A DNA stretch of 64,000 nt from Fuerstiella marisgermanici (GTDB taxonomy: Bacteria > Planctomycetota > Planctomycetia > Planctomycetales > Planctomycetaceae). A program made the translations under genes and the position numbers. Shown piece after piece: positions 9,745 to 17,779 of this stretch. Below the pieces are notes generated by a model. The model saw only the letters and a list, made by a program, of their open reading frames with translations. It searched no databases and had not been told where the DNA came from. Numbering within the stretch: position 1 is the stretch's first letter; every line of letters starts with the position of its first letter. Where the stretch lies: NCBI RefSeq assembly GCF_001983935.1, contig NZ_CP017641.1:6543001-6607000 (forward strand), read 5' to 3'.

Positions 9745-10707
9745 TTATGCACCAACGATCACTTGCAGCATTCCGGGTAGGACGGAGAAACGGGTCGGCT
9801 GATCGGTCAGAATGTCGCCGTCAGCGGAAATTGCAAGTGGGGGGCTCGAACGGACGGCAACAGACTGCACACGGCGAAATAGAATGTTGGGATTCGACCG
9901 GTAGTCAGACAGTGCATATTGAGTTGCGAGGGCTGCGATGTCGACGGGCGAACAGTCCAGCACCACGACCACATCGATGTATCCGTTGTCTAACTGTGCA
10001 TCCGGAGCGATCGTCATGCCGCCTCCGGTTACGCAGCCATTGGCAAAAAACAGATTTAACACGTCATAGGTGTCCGGCGATTCGTCATCGAATTGAAGCT
10101 GCACGCGGTACGTCTTCAGGTTTGAAAGCACATCCACGGCTCCGCGCAGATAGACCATGGGTCCCCAGAATTTCTTCATGTCATCGGTCACCAAATCGGC
10201 GTACAGGCCTGTGTTGCCAGCAGTCGCCATGTTGATGTAGTGGAAACATTCCGACTCAGTGCTGACACGAATTACGTCGACAGGTTTGGCGACGCGGATC
10301 TGAATAAGGTCCAGCGCCGCGGCGGGATCCAGCGGGATTCCTGCGTTGCGGCAAAAGTCGTTTCCGGTGCCCAGCGGCAGCACACCCAACGGACAGGATC
10401 GTTTGGCAGCCAGCAAACCCTGAACGACGCAGTTTACGGTTCCGTCACCGCCTGCCGCGACAACGACGTCTGCACCTGCATCGGCCGCCCGGCGACTCAT
10501 CGCAACCGCTGCCTCTGCGGTGTCTGGTCGGTGGAAGGTGACCAATCCGTTGCGTGACCAGTCTTCCAGTAGCGACCCAACCGCCTTGGCCGTTCCTGCA
10601 GATTCATTCAGAATCACGTGGATCCCGGACGCGCGTCTGGCGACCGCAGAAGCCCGCGAAGCCGTTGCGTCTGACTTGCTGTCAGGTTTTGGAGAGTGAA
10701 TGGTCAT
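9745..10707 (-). CDS. diacylglycerol/lipid kinase-family protein (DAGK catalytic domain)
   Basis: The 320-residue protein has the diacylglycerol-kinase catalytic fold: a lead strand HVILNESAG (30-38), the nucleotide-binding GGDGT at 86-90 and GTGNDF at 113-118. The family (YegS/DgkB and sphingosine-kinase-like enzymes) phosphorylates lipid hydroxyls with ATP at the membrane. Length is normal for the bacterial family (about 300). The first 25 residues are a Ser/Ala/Arg-rich extension. Start is ATG at 10707. The substrate cannot be told from sequence. No partner gene is adjacent; the next gene (AI-2E permease) is divergent, 420 bp away. Confidence 0.88.
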   Translation of the reverse strand: MTIHSPKPDSKSDATASRASAVARRASGIHVILNESAGTAKAVGSLLEDWSRNGLVTFHRPDTAEAAVAMSRRAADAGADVVVAAGGDGTVNCVVQGLLAAKRSCPLGVLPLGTGNDFCRNAGIPLDPAAALDLIQIRVAKPVDVIRVSTESECFHYINMATAGNTGLYADLVTDDMKKFWGPMVYLRGAVDVLSNLKTYRVQLQFDDESPDTYDVLNLFFANGCVTGGGMTIAPDAQLDNGYIDVVVVLDCSPVDIAALATQYALSDYRSNPNILFRRVQSVAVRSSPPLAISADGDILTDQPTRFSVLPGMLQVIVGA

Positions 10708-11129
10708 AGGTCGTGATCTTTTTGCCGAGCTTCCATGTCAGCTGCAACATCGTGGTCCTTTGCAGGTTCAGCGGAAGTTATTCGACAGCCTGCTAAGGAT
10801 TGCAGTTTCTGTTCCGTTTGTTGCACCCGGCGATATTCGAAGGTATTGCGTCAAGGGTGTCCGAGCGCGCCAAAGGTCGAGGTTGATTGGCAGCCAGGGC
10901 GGTCGGCAGTCGACCGTAAGTTCGCGTCCTGCGATGCCATAGCTAAACTGCCTATTAACGCGCGCTGCGAAACCGTCGTGGCAGGATGGCGATGGAAGGA
11001 TCTGCCAGCCACACGACAACTCTGGCTTGAAACGTGCATGCACCAACGAATGAATAGACGAACCAGTCGTTACGCCGCCGTTAAGCTGCGTCACGACAAA
11101 GATCGAGCCAACAAGAATTTGGAATCCCA
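10708..11129. other. divergent intergenic region, 422 bp
   Basis: Lies between two divergently transcribed genes and so should hold both promoters. Overlapping small frames on both strands look non-coding. No convincing sigma-70 boxes, repeat or RNA gene seen. Confidence 0.5.
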
Positions 11130-12320
11130 GTGACACAACCAGAATCAGATGAGACATTCTCGCAACCCGCTCGCCTGTCCGGAGCCACTCTTCTGGCAGC
11201 GACGGGCATTTTTGCTGCGGTCGCCGCGTTCGTGGTCGCGTGGGAAATGTTCTTCATACTTTTCCTTGGGATTCTGTTTGGCGTCTTTCTGACAAAGTCG
11301 GCAGGAAGCCTGTCGCGAGTACTGCCGCTTAGCTATCCCGCTCGCGTTGGAGCCGTCACGACACTGCTGTTGGTGCTGGCGATCGGCAGTCTGCTGATAT
11401 TTGGTGTTCGGGCTGGACACCAACTGGCGGACGCCGACAAGCACCTCTTGGCCGCTCAGGAAAAACTGGAGCAGGCGGCGGCTGATTACCCGGCGGTCTA
11501 CTCAGTGTTATCGTCAACACCGCTGATTGGTCGATTTCTGGGCCCGTCTGAATCGAAGACGGATGACGAGGCCGATGCATCGTCGCAACCTGAGGACACG
11601 AAATCGGCCGCTGACGCCAAGTCGTCTGCACCCTCGCAGACTGAGACGTCGGGCTTAACGTCAGGGACCATCTCGAAGGTGGCCGGTACCGGCCTGCAGG
11701 CTGTCTTCGGTTTGTTTCAAACCTCGTTCGGCCTCGCGGTGAATAGCCTGCTCATCTTCTTCGTTGGGTTGTTTCTCTCGCTCGCGCCGGAAACCTACCG
11801 TGACGGAGTTGTGGTACTTTTCCCTCAGCCACGCCGAGAGCGAACTCGCGACGTCTTGAACATCGCTGGCGAAACGTTGTGGCACTGGCTGATCGGACGA
11901 GGTGGCTCAATGCTGGTCACAGGACTTGGTGCCGTAGCACTACTCACCCTGGCTGGCGTTCCGATGGGCGCTATGTTGGGTCTGGCGACAGGCGTGTTGA
12001 CATTCGTGCCGAACATCGGCAGCCTGGTGGCTCTGATTCTTGCGATCCTGTTTGCGCTGCCGATGGGGCAGGGCACCGTCGCGATTGTTTTTGTTGGCTA
12101 TCTGGTGCTGCAACTTGTGGAAAGCTACGTCATTACGCCGCTGATTCAGCAACAACAGGTCTCACTGCCGCCCGCGTTATTGATTTCTTTTCAGGCGTTG
12201 ATGGGCGTACTGTTCGGGTTTTTGGGAGCCGCCGTTGCTTCGCCGCTATTGGCCGCGTGCAAAACACTGACCATGGAAGTCTATGTGAAGGACGTACTTG
12301 GCGGCGAAGACGAACGATAG
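11130..12320 (+). CDS. AI-2E family transporter (UPF0118/PerM-like permease)
   Basis: A 396-residue integral membrane protein of the AI-2E/PerM family. Two N-terminal membrane segments (about 20-45 and 60-90) are followed by a polar, partly low-complexity loop (about 95-190, rich in Ser/Asp/Glu) and then five or six hydrophobic segments including the family-typical GVLTFVPNIGSL and the C-terminal LISFQALMGVLFGFLGAAVA. Members export small molecules or drive Na+/H+ exchange; the AI-2 label is historical and substrate is unknown here. Start is GTG at 11130. The TAG stop at 12318-12320 is formed by the first three bases of a 105-bp repeat element, and the next gene converges from the other side. 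Confidence 0.9.
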   Translation: MTQPESDETFSQPARLSGATLLAATGIFAAVAAFVVAWEMFFILFLGILFGVFLTKSAGSLSRVLPLSYPARVGAVTTLLLVLAIGSLLIFGVRAGHQLADADKHLLAAQEKLEQAAADYPAVYSVLSSTPLIGRFLGPSESKTDDEADASSQPEDTKSAADAKSSAPSQTETSGLTSGTISKVAGTGLQAVFGLFQTSFGLAVNSLLIFFVGLFLSLAPETYRDGVVVLFPQPRRERTRDVLNIAGETLWHWLIGRGGSMLVTGLGAVALLTLAGVPMGAMLGLATGVLTFVPNIGSLVALILAILFALPMGQGTVAIVFVGYLVLQLVESYVITPLIQQQQVSLPPALLISFQALMGVLFGFLGAAVASPLLAACKTLTMEVYVKDVLGGEDER

Positions 12321-12422
12321 AGCAGCTTACCTTTTGTTGTGGACGGTTCGAGATCGTGGGAGACAGCCTTCATACTCTGAATCGCTTGCTCCGCGGCCAC
12401 AACTCAGGGTGAAACGCTGCAG
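12318..12422 (-). repeat. 105-bp dispersed structured repeat, copy 2 (subfamily B)
   Basis: Read on the minus strand it starts CTGCAGCG, contains TTGTGGCCGCGG and the core AACCGTCCACAACAAAA, and ends TGCTCTA. It fills the whole gap between two convergent genes: its outer TAG (12318-12320) is the stop of the permease gene, and the stop of the DUF2156 gene (12423-12425) directly abuts its other end. Confidence 0.9.
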
Positions 12423-13580
12423 CTATCGTCCAATCACACTGCGACGAAGTTGCTTCATCATATTCGTCCAGCTGCAATTGATCGCGCCAGTGGTCTTCAA
12501 AAACGACCACAATGATCCGACGGAATTGCGGGGGGCGACGCACAGATAGCGATCCACGTAGCGCGGTCGAAACCGACTCTTGAAGTGGTCCTGCCCCTTG
12601 GCATTGAAGACAAAGTCCATGCGGTGAAACCAGGTGGACAGAGCTTTTTCGATGCGCCAGTCGTCGTTGCCAATCGCCGCATCCGCGACGTTGCGGCCGG
12701 GAATCAGGCACAGCGAGATCTGTTCTACGTCTTCGTCGCGAAGTTGATCAATCACGCTGCGAAACAGGAAGGCAGTCACTCCGCGCGTCGCGTCCGTGCG
12801 CTTGCGATAGGTTTCAAATGCCCAGCTTCGACCTCCGTCGACCGGACTGCACGCCAGGAATGCTTCAATGACGCCGGTTGACTGCTGGCGGGCCACAAAC
12901 AGGCGACGCCGCCGCAACGCGAAGGGATCGAATTCGCCTTCCAGCAATCGCAGCGGTTTATCAAACGTACGTCCAGCCAGATCCTGCGTCATAATGTTGA
13001 GCAACGTTTCCGCCAGACTGCGCTGTTCGTTCGCGTCCGTGATTTCCACGATCTCCACGCCGGCTCGCGAGCAGAAATTTGTCTGACGGCGCACCCATTC
13101 AAATTTCTTTCCCACCCAATCGATGGTGCGAGGATACAACAACGGTTCTTCGCCGAACTTGTTGACCACAAAGCCCGCGTCACGGAAGCGACGGGCGTCT
13201 GTTGCCGACACGTTGTACACGGCCAGAGTCTGCTTCTGTTGTTCCGACAAAGCCCGCAGCCAGTCGATCATTTGTGGCTTCAGATTCTCCGGAGCCAGCA
13301 GGCCGCCGGCCAGGTGCCAGAAGCGTCCGTCCGCCAGCACACTGATTGCACCCTTGCCGCACGGGGTGCGCAGAACGTGTCCGTCAGAAACAACGATGTC
13401 GTAGCTTTCGGGAACGCAGGCATAGCGATACGCCATCTGCTCAAGCTGAGCGCGTTCACCGGCGTTTAAATCGTGGCGGCTGGTCAGCTTCGATTGGCCA
13501 GAGCGCGCGGTATCCCAGGCCAGCTCTGATGGCTCAGCATGATCAGGAACCCAGGGGGCATCAGTCGTGGCGGTAGACAT
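12423..13580 (-). CDS. DUF2156 / MprF-C-terminal-like acyltransferase
   Basis: The 385-residue protein resembles the soluble catalytic part of MprF-type aminoacyl-phosphatidylglycerol synthases (DUF2156, a tandem GNAT fold). Typical positions are the lead GHVLRTPCGKGAI region, KFEWVRRQTNF, the core EAFLACSPVDGGRSWAFE with the following TRGVTAFLFRSV, and the C-terminal FKSRFRPRYVDRYL. No membrane flippase domain is attached. The family transfers aminoacyl or acyl groups to lipids or other acceptors; the acceptor here is unknown. It is the last gene of a minus-strand operon with a GH3-type enzyme (51 bp upstream) and a GNAT protein. Start ATG at 13580. The stop abuts a 105-bp repeat. Confidence 0.82.
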   Translation of the reverse strand: MSTATTDAPWVPDHAEPSELAWDTARSGQSKLTSRHDLNAGERAQLEQMAYRYACVPESYDIVVSDGHVLRTPCGKGAISVLADGRFWHLAGGLLAPENLKPQMIDWLRALSEQQKQTLAVYNVSATDARRFRDAGFVVNKFGEEPLLYPRTIDWVGKKFEWVRRQTNFCSRAGVEIVEITDANEQRSLAETLLNIMTQDLAGRTFDKPLRLLEGEFDPFALRRRRLFVARQQSTGVIEAFLACSPVDGGRSWAFETYRKRTDATRGVTAFLFRSVIDQLRDEDVEQISLCLIPGRNVADAAIGNDDWRIEKALSTWFHRMDFVFNAKGQDHFKSRFRPRYVDRYLCVAPRNSVGSLWSFLKTTGAINCSWTNMMKQLRRSVIGR

Positions 13581-13631
13581 GGATGAGTCTTGTACGTAAG
13601 AGTGTGGTGGGTTGGTTTCGATGGTGGTGGT

Positions 13632-15350
13632 TTACACTGTCGCGGGTTGCATGGTGATGGTGTCGTGAACGTGGAACTGATCCAGCCACTGTTCGTCCAT
13701 CACCAAACCGGGGTGCTTATATTGGTAGTCCCCCGTCCCGCGTTTGGCGACCTCTTTTTGAATACAACGGTCCCATTCGCGTGGGGCGAGCCGCGTTAGA
13801 TGCGGTGCCTGTAACACGCCTTCTCGCCGTCGAGCACGCCAGAGGAAATTCAATTCTTCCAGTCGCTCATCGAGGTTGCAGAGAAATCGCTCCGCCTGCC
13901 GCGCGTCGGATATTTCTGTGGATTCGACCAGGAAGTCGTACCGAGGTTGTCGGTGTTCCAGCCTTCGTGGTACTGCCGTGATCAGACTCAGATTGACCCC
14001 AATCTGTTCGGCCGCCATGTGGGCGGCGGCGACGACCTGATGTTCGGTTAGCTTTTCACCTTCGAGATCACCGACTCTAGCACTTTTCTGCACAAATTCC
14101 AGCAGCGGTGCTTCGCTGGTAAATCCGCAGCACTTCACAATATCGCCGATATCAAATCGAAAATAGCCGGCCGCTGTCGTCATCACCAGTCGGTATTCGT
14201 GACCAGGTTCCAGTTCGTGGCCGCTCAAGGTGTGAGGGAACTCACCTATCGGTTCGTCCATCGGGATAAATTCGTAGTAGCCTGATTCGATCGAAGGTAC
14301 ACCCGCCGGATTTGTGTCCTGCAAAGGAATCGTGTGCCGCCCTTCGCTCGAAACCAGCCCCATATCGCGACACGGTGAATCGCCGAAGTACTGCGGAATG
14401 TTGCGAGACTGATACCCCGCCGTGCCAGCCAGCCAGCAACCGATCACCGGTGTGTTCCAGTAGTCGCGTGGCAGCAGACGTCCCCTCTGAGATGCCAGTT
14501 GACTTAAACGTCGAGCGCCCGCCACCGAGCGTTTCAGGTGTTTGGTTTCCAGCACGCGCCGAATGTGGGAAGGAATGTCAAACTTGTCTGTAAGCGTTCC
14601 ATCGCTGATGTCGCGCAGAAGTGTGTCGGAATGCGTGTCACCGATCTCGGCAAGTCGAATCAGCGTGCCCGGATTCATCAGCAAAATCCAGCCCACGTCC
14701 TCCAGCAGTGTCAGCCGCAGTGCCACATAGTGTCGCGTCACAGGGTCCGGAATATCATTCACCACATCGGGGATCAGGTAATACGGCTTCAGCATCGGGT
14801 TCTGAATCTTCGTCAGCAGCGAACTGACCATGCTGATCTGGTGTCCGCCCGGAGTTGTTCCCATGTCCCATGTGCCAGACATCTGCAGCATCTTCGATCC
14901 GATGTGCCGCGGATGATCGACAAACAGTTTCATCCCCCAAACGTCCCAGGCTTTGCGGTATTCGCGCAGCCAGGTGTTGGTCACTGGATTCAACTTTGGC
15001 ACGCCGCTGCTGCCGGTCGTGATGGTAAACTGAAGCAGCTTCTCCGTTTCCGGTATCAGAGCGGACGTTTCTCCGGCCGCTACTCTATTAATATACGGTT
15101 CGAAGTGATCGTAGCCCGCGACCGGGACCTGCTTCCGGAAGTCGTCGAGCGATCGGATGTGCTGAAAGCCATAGTCTTTGCCGAATCCGGTTTGCTCCGA
15201 CAGCCGCACGCGATTCAGCAGCCAGTCCCGTTGCACGCTTGCCGCGCGCGACAGGCGTCGTTCGAAGGCGTCGCATGATCCTCGTCGCAGTGCGGACAGC
15301 AGTCCACGAGAGACGACGCGGGGAGTTATCTTGGGCAGAATCCTGAGCAC
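13632..15350 (-). CDS. GH3-family acyl-adenylating (acyl-amido synthetase-like) protein
   Basis: A 572-residue GH3 auxin-responsive-promoter family protein. Visible features are the ATP-binding TTGSSGVPK at 111-119, YYEF (about residue 358) preceded by EGRHTIPLQ, and GHEYRLVMTTAAGYFRFDIGD, all typical of the ANL-like GH3 fold. Plant GH3 enzymes adenylate a carboxylate and join it to an amino acid; bacterial members are mostly uncharacterised. Start is GTG at 15350, supported by CAGGAG at 15358-15363 seven bases upstream. The gene begins 21 bp after the GNAT gene ends and is followed after 51 bp by the DUF2156 gene, so the three are probably co-transcribed. Substrates are not predictable. Confidence 0.9.
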   Translation of the reverse strand: MLRILPKITPRVVSRGLLSALRRGSCDAFERRLSRAASVQRDWLLNRVRLSEQTGFGKDYGFQHIRSLDDFRKQVPVAGYDHFEPYINRVAAGETSALIPETEKLLQFTITTGSSGVPKLNPVTNTWLREYRKAWDVWGMKLFVDHPRHIGSKMLQMSGTWDMGTTPGGHQISMVSSLLTKIQNPMLKPYYLIPDVVNDIPDPVTRHYVALRLTLLEDVGWILLMNPGTLIRLAEIGDTHSDTLLRDISDGTLTDKFDIPSHIRRVLETKHLKRSVAGARRLSQLASQRGRLLPRDYWNTPVIGCWLAGTAGYQSRNIPQYFGDSPCRDMGLVSSEGRHTIPLQDTNPAGVPSIESGYYEFIPMDEPIGEFPHTLSGHELEPGHEYRLVMTTAAGYFRFDIGDIVKCCGFTSEAPLLEFVQKSARVGDLEGEKLTEHQVVAAAHMAAEQIGVNLSLITAVPRRLEHRQPRYDFLVESTEISDARQAERFLCNLDERLEELNFLWRARRREGVLQAPHLTRLAPREWDRCIQKEVAKRGTGDYQYKHPGLVMDEQWLDQFHVHDTITMQPATV

Positions 15351-15371
15351 CTTGGGTCTCCTGTTTCTTAT

Positions 15372-16499
15372 TTAACGCCATAGAACGTGGATGGGGCGAC
15401 GCTTTGGGATTCGCTGCACGGACCGCGTCCACTGCAGCACCAGTGAAGAATCAGGCCAGCGAGGAGTAAAGTTTGTCGCCAGCATTAACGGGGCTGACAC
15501 ATCGCCGCAGCGAATCTTCAGCGCCAGAATGGCTCCTTGATCACGCATCAGTCCCAGCGCATTTCTTATCAGCGCTCGCTGCTGTCGAGCCGGCAACTGG
15601 TTGACACAAATCAGGTCAACGACCGCCACCAGTTCGCGCGTTCGAGCCTGGAAGGGAAGAATGTGAAAGTTGATAAAGCCCTGAACCCGCCCCTGATGTT
15701 CCGCCACAACGGTTTGCGAAATCGGACTTCCCATCAGTTGTTGACGCAATGATGATTTGTCCCAACGAACCTTCAGCACACAGTCACGGAATTGCGTCGC
15801 AGCCGCCCGAGCGCAGTCTGCCAGATCACCGTGATGGAACAGGCGAATACCATTGCTGCCGCTGTTTGAGCCCGTCCAATTGACTGCGGGCAGAACCGGC
15901 ATCACCAGACGGCTTAGCAACCCCTCAGCGCGATTGATCGTCCACTGATGCAACCGGTCGCCGTCCAATGGTCGAGCCCAGAAGCCGAGTCTCTGATGAA
16001 ACTTCTTGAGCGGAAATAGGTGGGATTCGCGTTCGGCAAGTGAGTATCTGGAACCCACAAAGCGGTAACTGACAATCAGGTCTGATCGAGCAGCCTTTTC
16101 CAGATCCACTCGAGTGGCATCCAGCCGTTTCGCTAGGCCTCGACCGCGATGAGACTTCGCGACTGACAGCCAACTCCAGTGCCCGCCGCTGAACCCGGAA
16201 TTCGGCGTCTGAAATTTGCTTTGTAGCCCCAGCAGAACGGCCACTAGTTTTTGCTGGTCGTAAACGCCGAGACAGCGGTTTGATGCATTCGAGGCTGAGC
16301 GGATCCAGTCGAAATATTCGGCGGTCCACACGGGGAATGCCATTCGACCCCGGTAGGCTTCGGTCCACGTGTCTTCCACGAAAGTCTGCAACTGTTCGCT
16401 GGTCGCCTTGTACGGCCGCACGCAAAGCGCAGCCCCCGCCACGTCCTGGGATGGCACGGCAATGGCCGGTTGCTCGTTGTATGGCTGGATGACTGGCAT
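15372..16499 (-). CDS. GNAT-fold acetyltransferase-like protein, two GNAT modules
   Basis: About 375 residues. The first half has a clear GNAT acyl-CoA loop in SVAKSHRGRGLAKRLDATRV, and the second half (from IRLFHHGDLADCARAA) looks like a second, weaker GNAT module ending in LKIRCGDVSAPLMLATNF. It is first in the likely operon GNAT, GH3, DUF2156. The open frame continues upstream to 17015, but that extension is Arg-rich, crosses a palindromic region and lacks family features, so I place the start at ATG 16499; ATG 16577 (401 residues) is an alternative. Neither has a good Shine-Dalgarno. The role in acyl transfer is inferred from fold and neighbours. Confidence 0.75.
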   Translation of the reverse strand: MPVIQPYNEQPAIAVPSQDVAGAALCVRPYKATSEQLQTFVEDTWTEAYRGRMAFPVWTAEYFDWIRSASNASNRCLGVYDQQKLVAVLLGLQSKFQTPNSGFSGGHWSWLSVAKSHRGRGLAKRLDATRVDLEKAARSDLIVSYRFVGSRYSLAERESHLFPLKKFHQRLGFWARPLDGDRLHQWTINRAEGLLSRLVMPVLPAVNWTGSNSGSNGIRLFHHGDLADCARAAATQFRDCVLKVRWDKSSLRQQLMGSPISQTVVAEHQGRVQGFINFHILPFQARTRELVAVVDLICVNQLPARQQRALIRNALGLMRDQGAILALKIRCGDVSAPLMLATNFTPRWPDSSLVLQWTRSVQRIPKRRPIHVLWR

Positions 16500-16958
16500 G
16501 GCGAAAGGCGCGGCAAGTATTTTGTGAAACCTGATCGCCGTCCCTGGCAGCCCTTGTTCAGCAAGCGATGTGCCCATACTGCGCAAACCCCGGATTTGCC
16601 TGGTCACCTCAAAAAAGCGAGCAATGTTGAAGGCGGCAAAGCCAGATTTGGTGCCTAGTCGCGTCGAAAGGCCCTCAATTGCCCGCCCGCGGCCATTTTG
16701 GCGGTCGCTGAACGACCACCGAGAGCGCCCACCGCGCGGCTTCCGGCCGCGATTGCCGTGCTTTTCGAATCTTCGTGAGCGGCGGGCGCGGGGGCAATTT
16801 GGCTCGGTCCGCATGGTTCTTCGAGCGAAGAACACGTGCGAATAGGCCCGAAAACGCTGGGTTTTTGTCGATTTGGGGCAAACCCGGGGAAATTCTGAAA
16901 AAGCAGGTCCGCATTCTGCCGCTGCTGCGATTAGGGCGGTGCACCAATAGTTTCTGCC
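16500..16958. other. divergent intergenic region, about 460 bp
   Basis: Lies between the start of the GNAT gene (minus) and the start of the LuxR-type gene (plus). It contains the nested palindrome at 16676-16800; promoters of both genes should be here but I cannot place them with confidence. Confidence 0.5.
16676..16800. repeat. 125-bp nested palindrome
   Basis: The outer arms AATTGCCC (16677-16684) and GGGCAATT (16792-16799) are followed inward by GCCCGC/GCGGGC, then GCGGCC (16689-16694) and GGCCGC (16745-16750). A separate hairpin GGTCG-CTGAA-CGACC sits at 16703-16717. It lies in the gap upstream of the GNAT operon and a LuxR-type gene. It could be a REP-like element, a regulatory RNA leader or a chance GC-rich structure. 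Confidence 0.5.
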
Positions 16959-17648
16959 TTGTCGAGCCCTCCTCGTTGTTTCAGATACCCCCCTTTTGTG
17001 GATTCTCTTCAACAACCATCCTCAAACCTGAACGCGATCCTGCGAGCGATATCAATCGCATGCAGCGATGCGTGGAGCTATGCGCCGCTGGAAGAGAGCA
17101 TCATCCGCCACTGCTCGCGCCGCTGGGCCGAGATGTTTGGGCTGGATGAGAATGCCATCAATTCCGGTGCGGGGCTCTCAATCCACGACCCGCTGATCGC
17201 CGAAGGATGTGTTCGGTTGGGGCTTCCGGCAAATTGGCTGGTGCACGAACTTCGCCACGCCCGTGATTCGTCGAGGGCGTTGCCAGAAACACAGACGGAA
17301 AGTGGAAAGACCTATCGGACCACGACAACCGTCGTTTTCGACGACGGCGGACGCCCCATCGGACGGCTCTGGATTGTGCATTGCGAGGCCGCGATTCCCA
17401 TTCCACAAGCCGTCTGGCACCGCGCCGTTGAGGCTCGGCAGGAGCTTTCACTGCTGACGCCCCGGGAATCTGACATTCTTAGTTTGGTTTCCGCCGGGTT
17501 GACCAACAAAGTGACCGCGCAGCAGGCCGGGATTAGTGAAAAGACGGTGGAAAAACACCGTGCCAGCATTATGCGCAAACTGGGCGTCCGCAGCGTGGCA
17601 GAACTTATTCGCCGCGTGACCGAAGCCGACCTTCTGACAGAAGCGTAA
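16959..17648 (+). CDS. LuxR-type HTH transcriptional regulator
   Basis: A 229-residue protein with a C-terminal LuxR/FixJ helix-turn-helix at about 166-222: LTPRESDILSLVSAGLTNK, then ISEKTVEKHRASIMRKLGV and SVAELIRRV. The N-terminal part (about 20-145) has a PAS-like look (WAEMFGLDENAI, TTTVVFDDGGRPIGRLWIV) and no phospho-acceptor receiver motif, so it may sense a ligand. It is a DNA-binding activator or repressor by family. The start is uncertain: TTG at 16959 gives 229 residues and GTG at 16998 is an alternative; no clear ribosome site. It is divergent from the GNAT-GH3-DUF2156 operon and may regulate it, which is inference from position. Confidence 0.88.
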   Translation: MSSPPRCFRYPPFVDSLQQPSSNLNAILRAISIACSDAWSYAPLEESIIRHCSRRWAEMFGLDENAINSGAGLSIHDPLIAEGCVRLGLPANWLVHELRHARDSSRALPETQTESGKTYRTTTTVVFDDGGRPIGRLWIVHCEAAIPIPQAVWHRAVEARQELSLLTPRESDILSLVSAGLTNKVTAQQAGISEKTVEKHRASIMRKLGVRSVAELIRRVTEADLLTEA

Positions 17649-17724
17649 ACCATGGCCGCCGACTGTCGCTAACCGTAATTGCGACCAATAACGGTCGCGT
17701 CACTCGGCGGAAGCTCTGCGCAAC

Positions 17725-17766
17725 AAAAAAGCAGCCCCGCTTTTGATTAAAACGAGGCTGCTTTTG
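17725..17766. terminator. bidirectional intrinsic terminator
   Basis: Runs of A (17725-17730) and T lie either side of a stem made of AAGCAGCC and GGCTGCTT with an inner TTTT/AAAA pairing around GATT. It sits between the convergent LuxR-type and DUF3500 genes and would serve both strands. Confidence 0.8.
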
Positions 17767-17779
17767 AAAGGCTGTCTGT

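Noticed and set aside
10768-11157. 129-codon minus-strand frame in the divergent gap before the permease
   Set aside because: Hydrophobic start but Arg/Ser-rich remainder, overlaps the permease start, no ribosome site; not supported.
16500-17015. Long N-terminal extension of the GNAT gene
   Set aside because: Arg-rich, crosses the nested palindrome and lacks GNAT features; an ATG at 16499 gives a normal protein.
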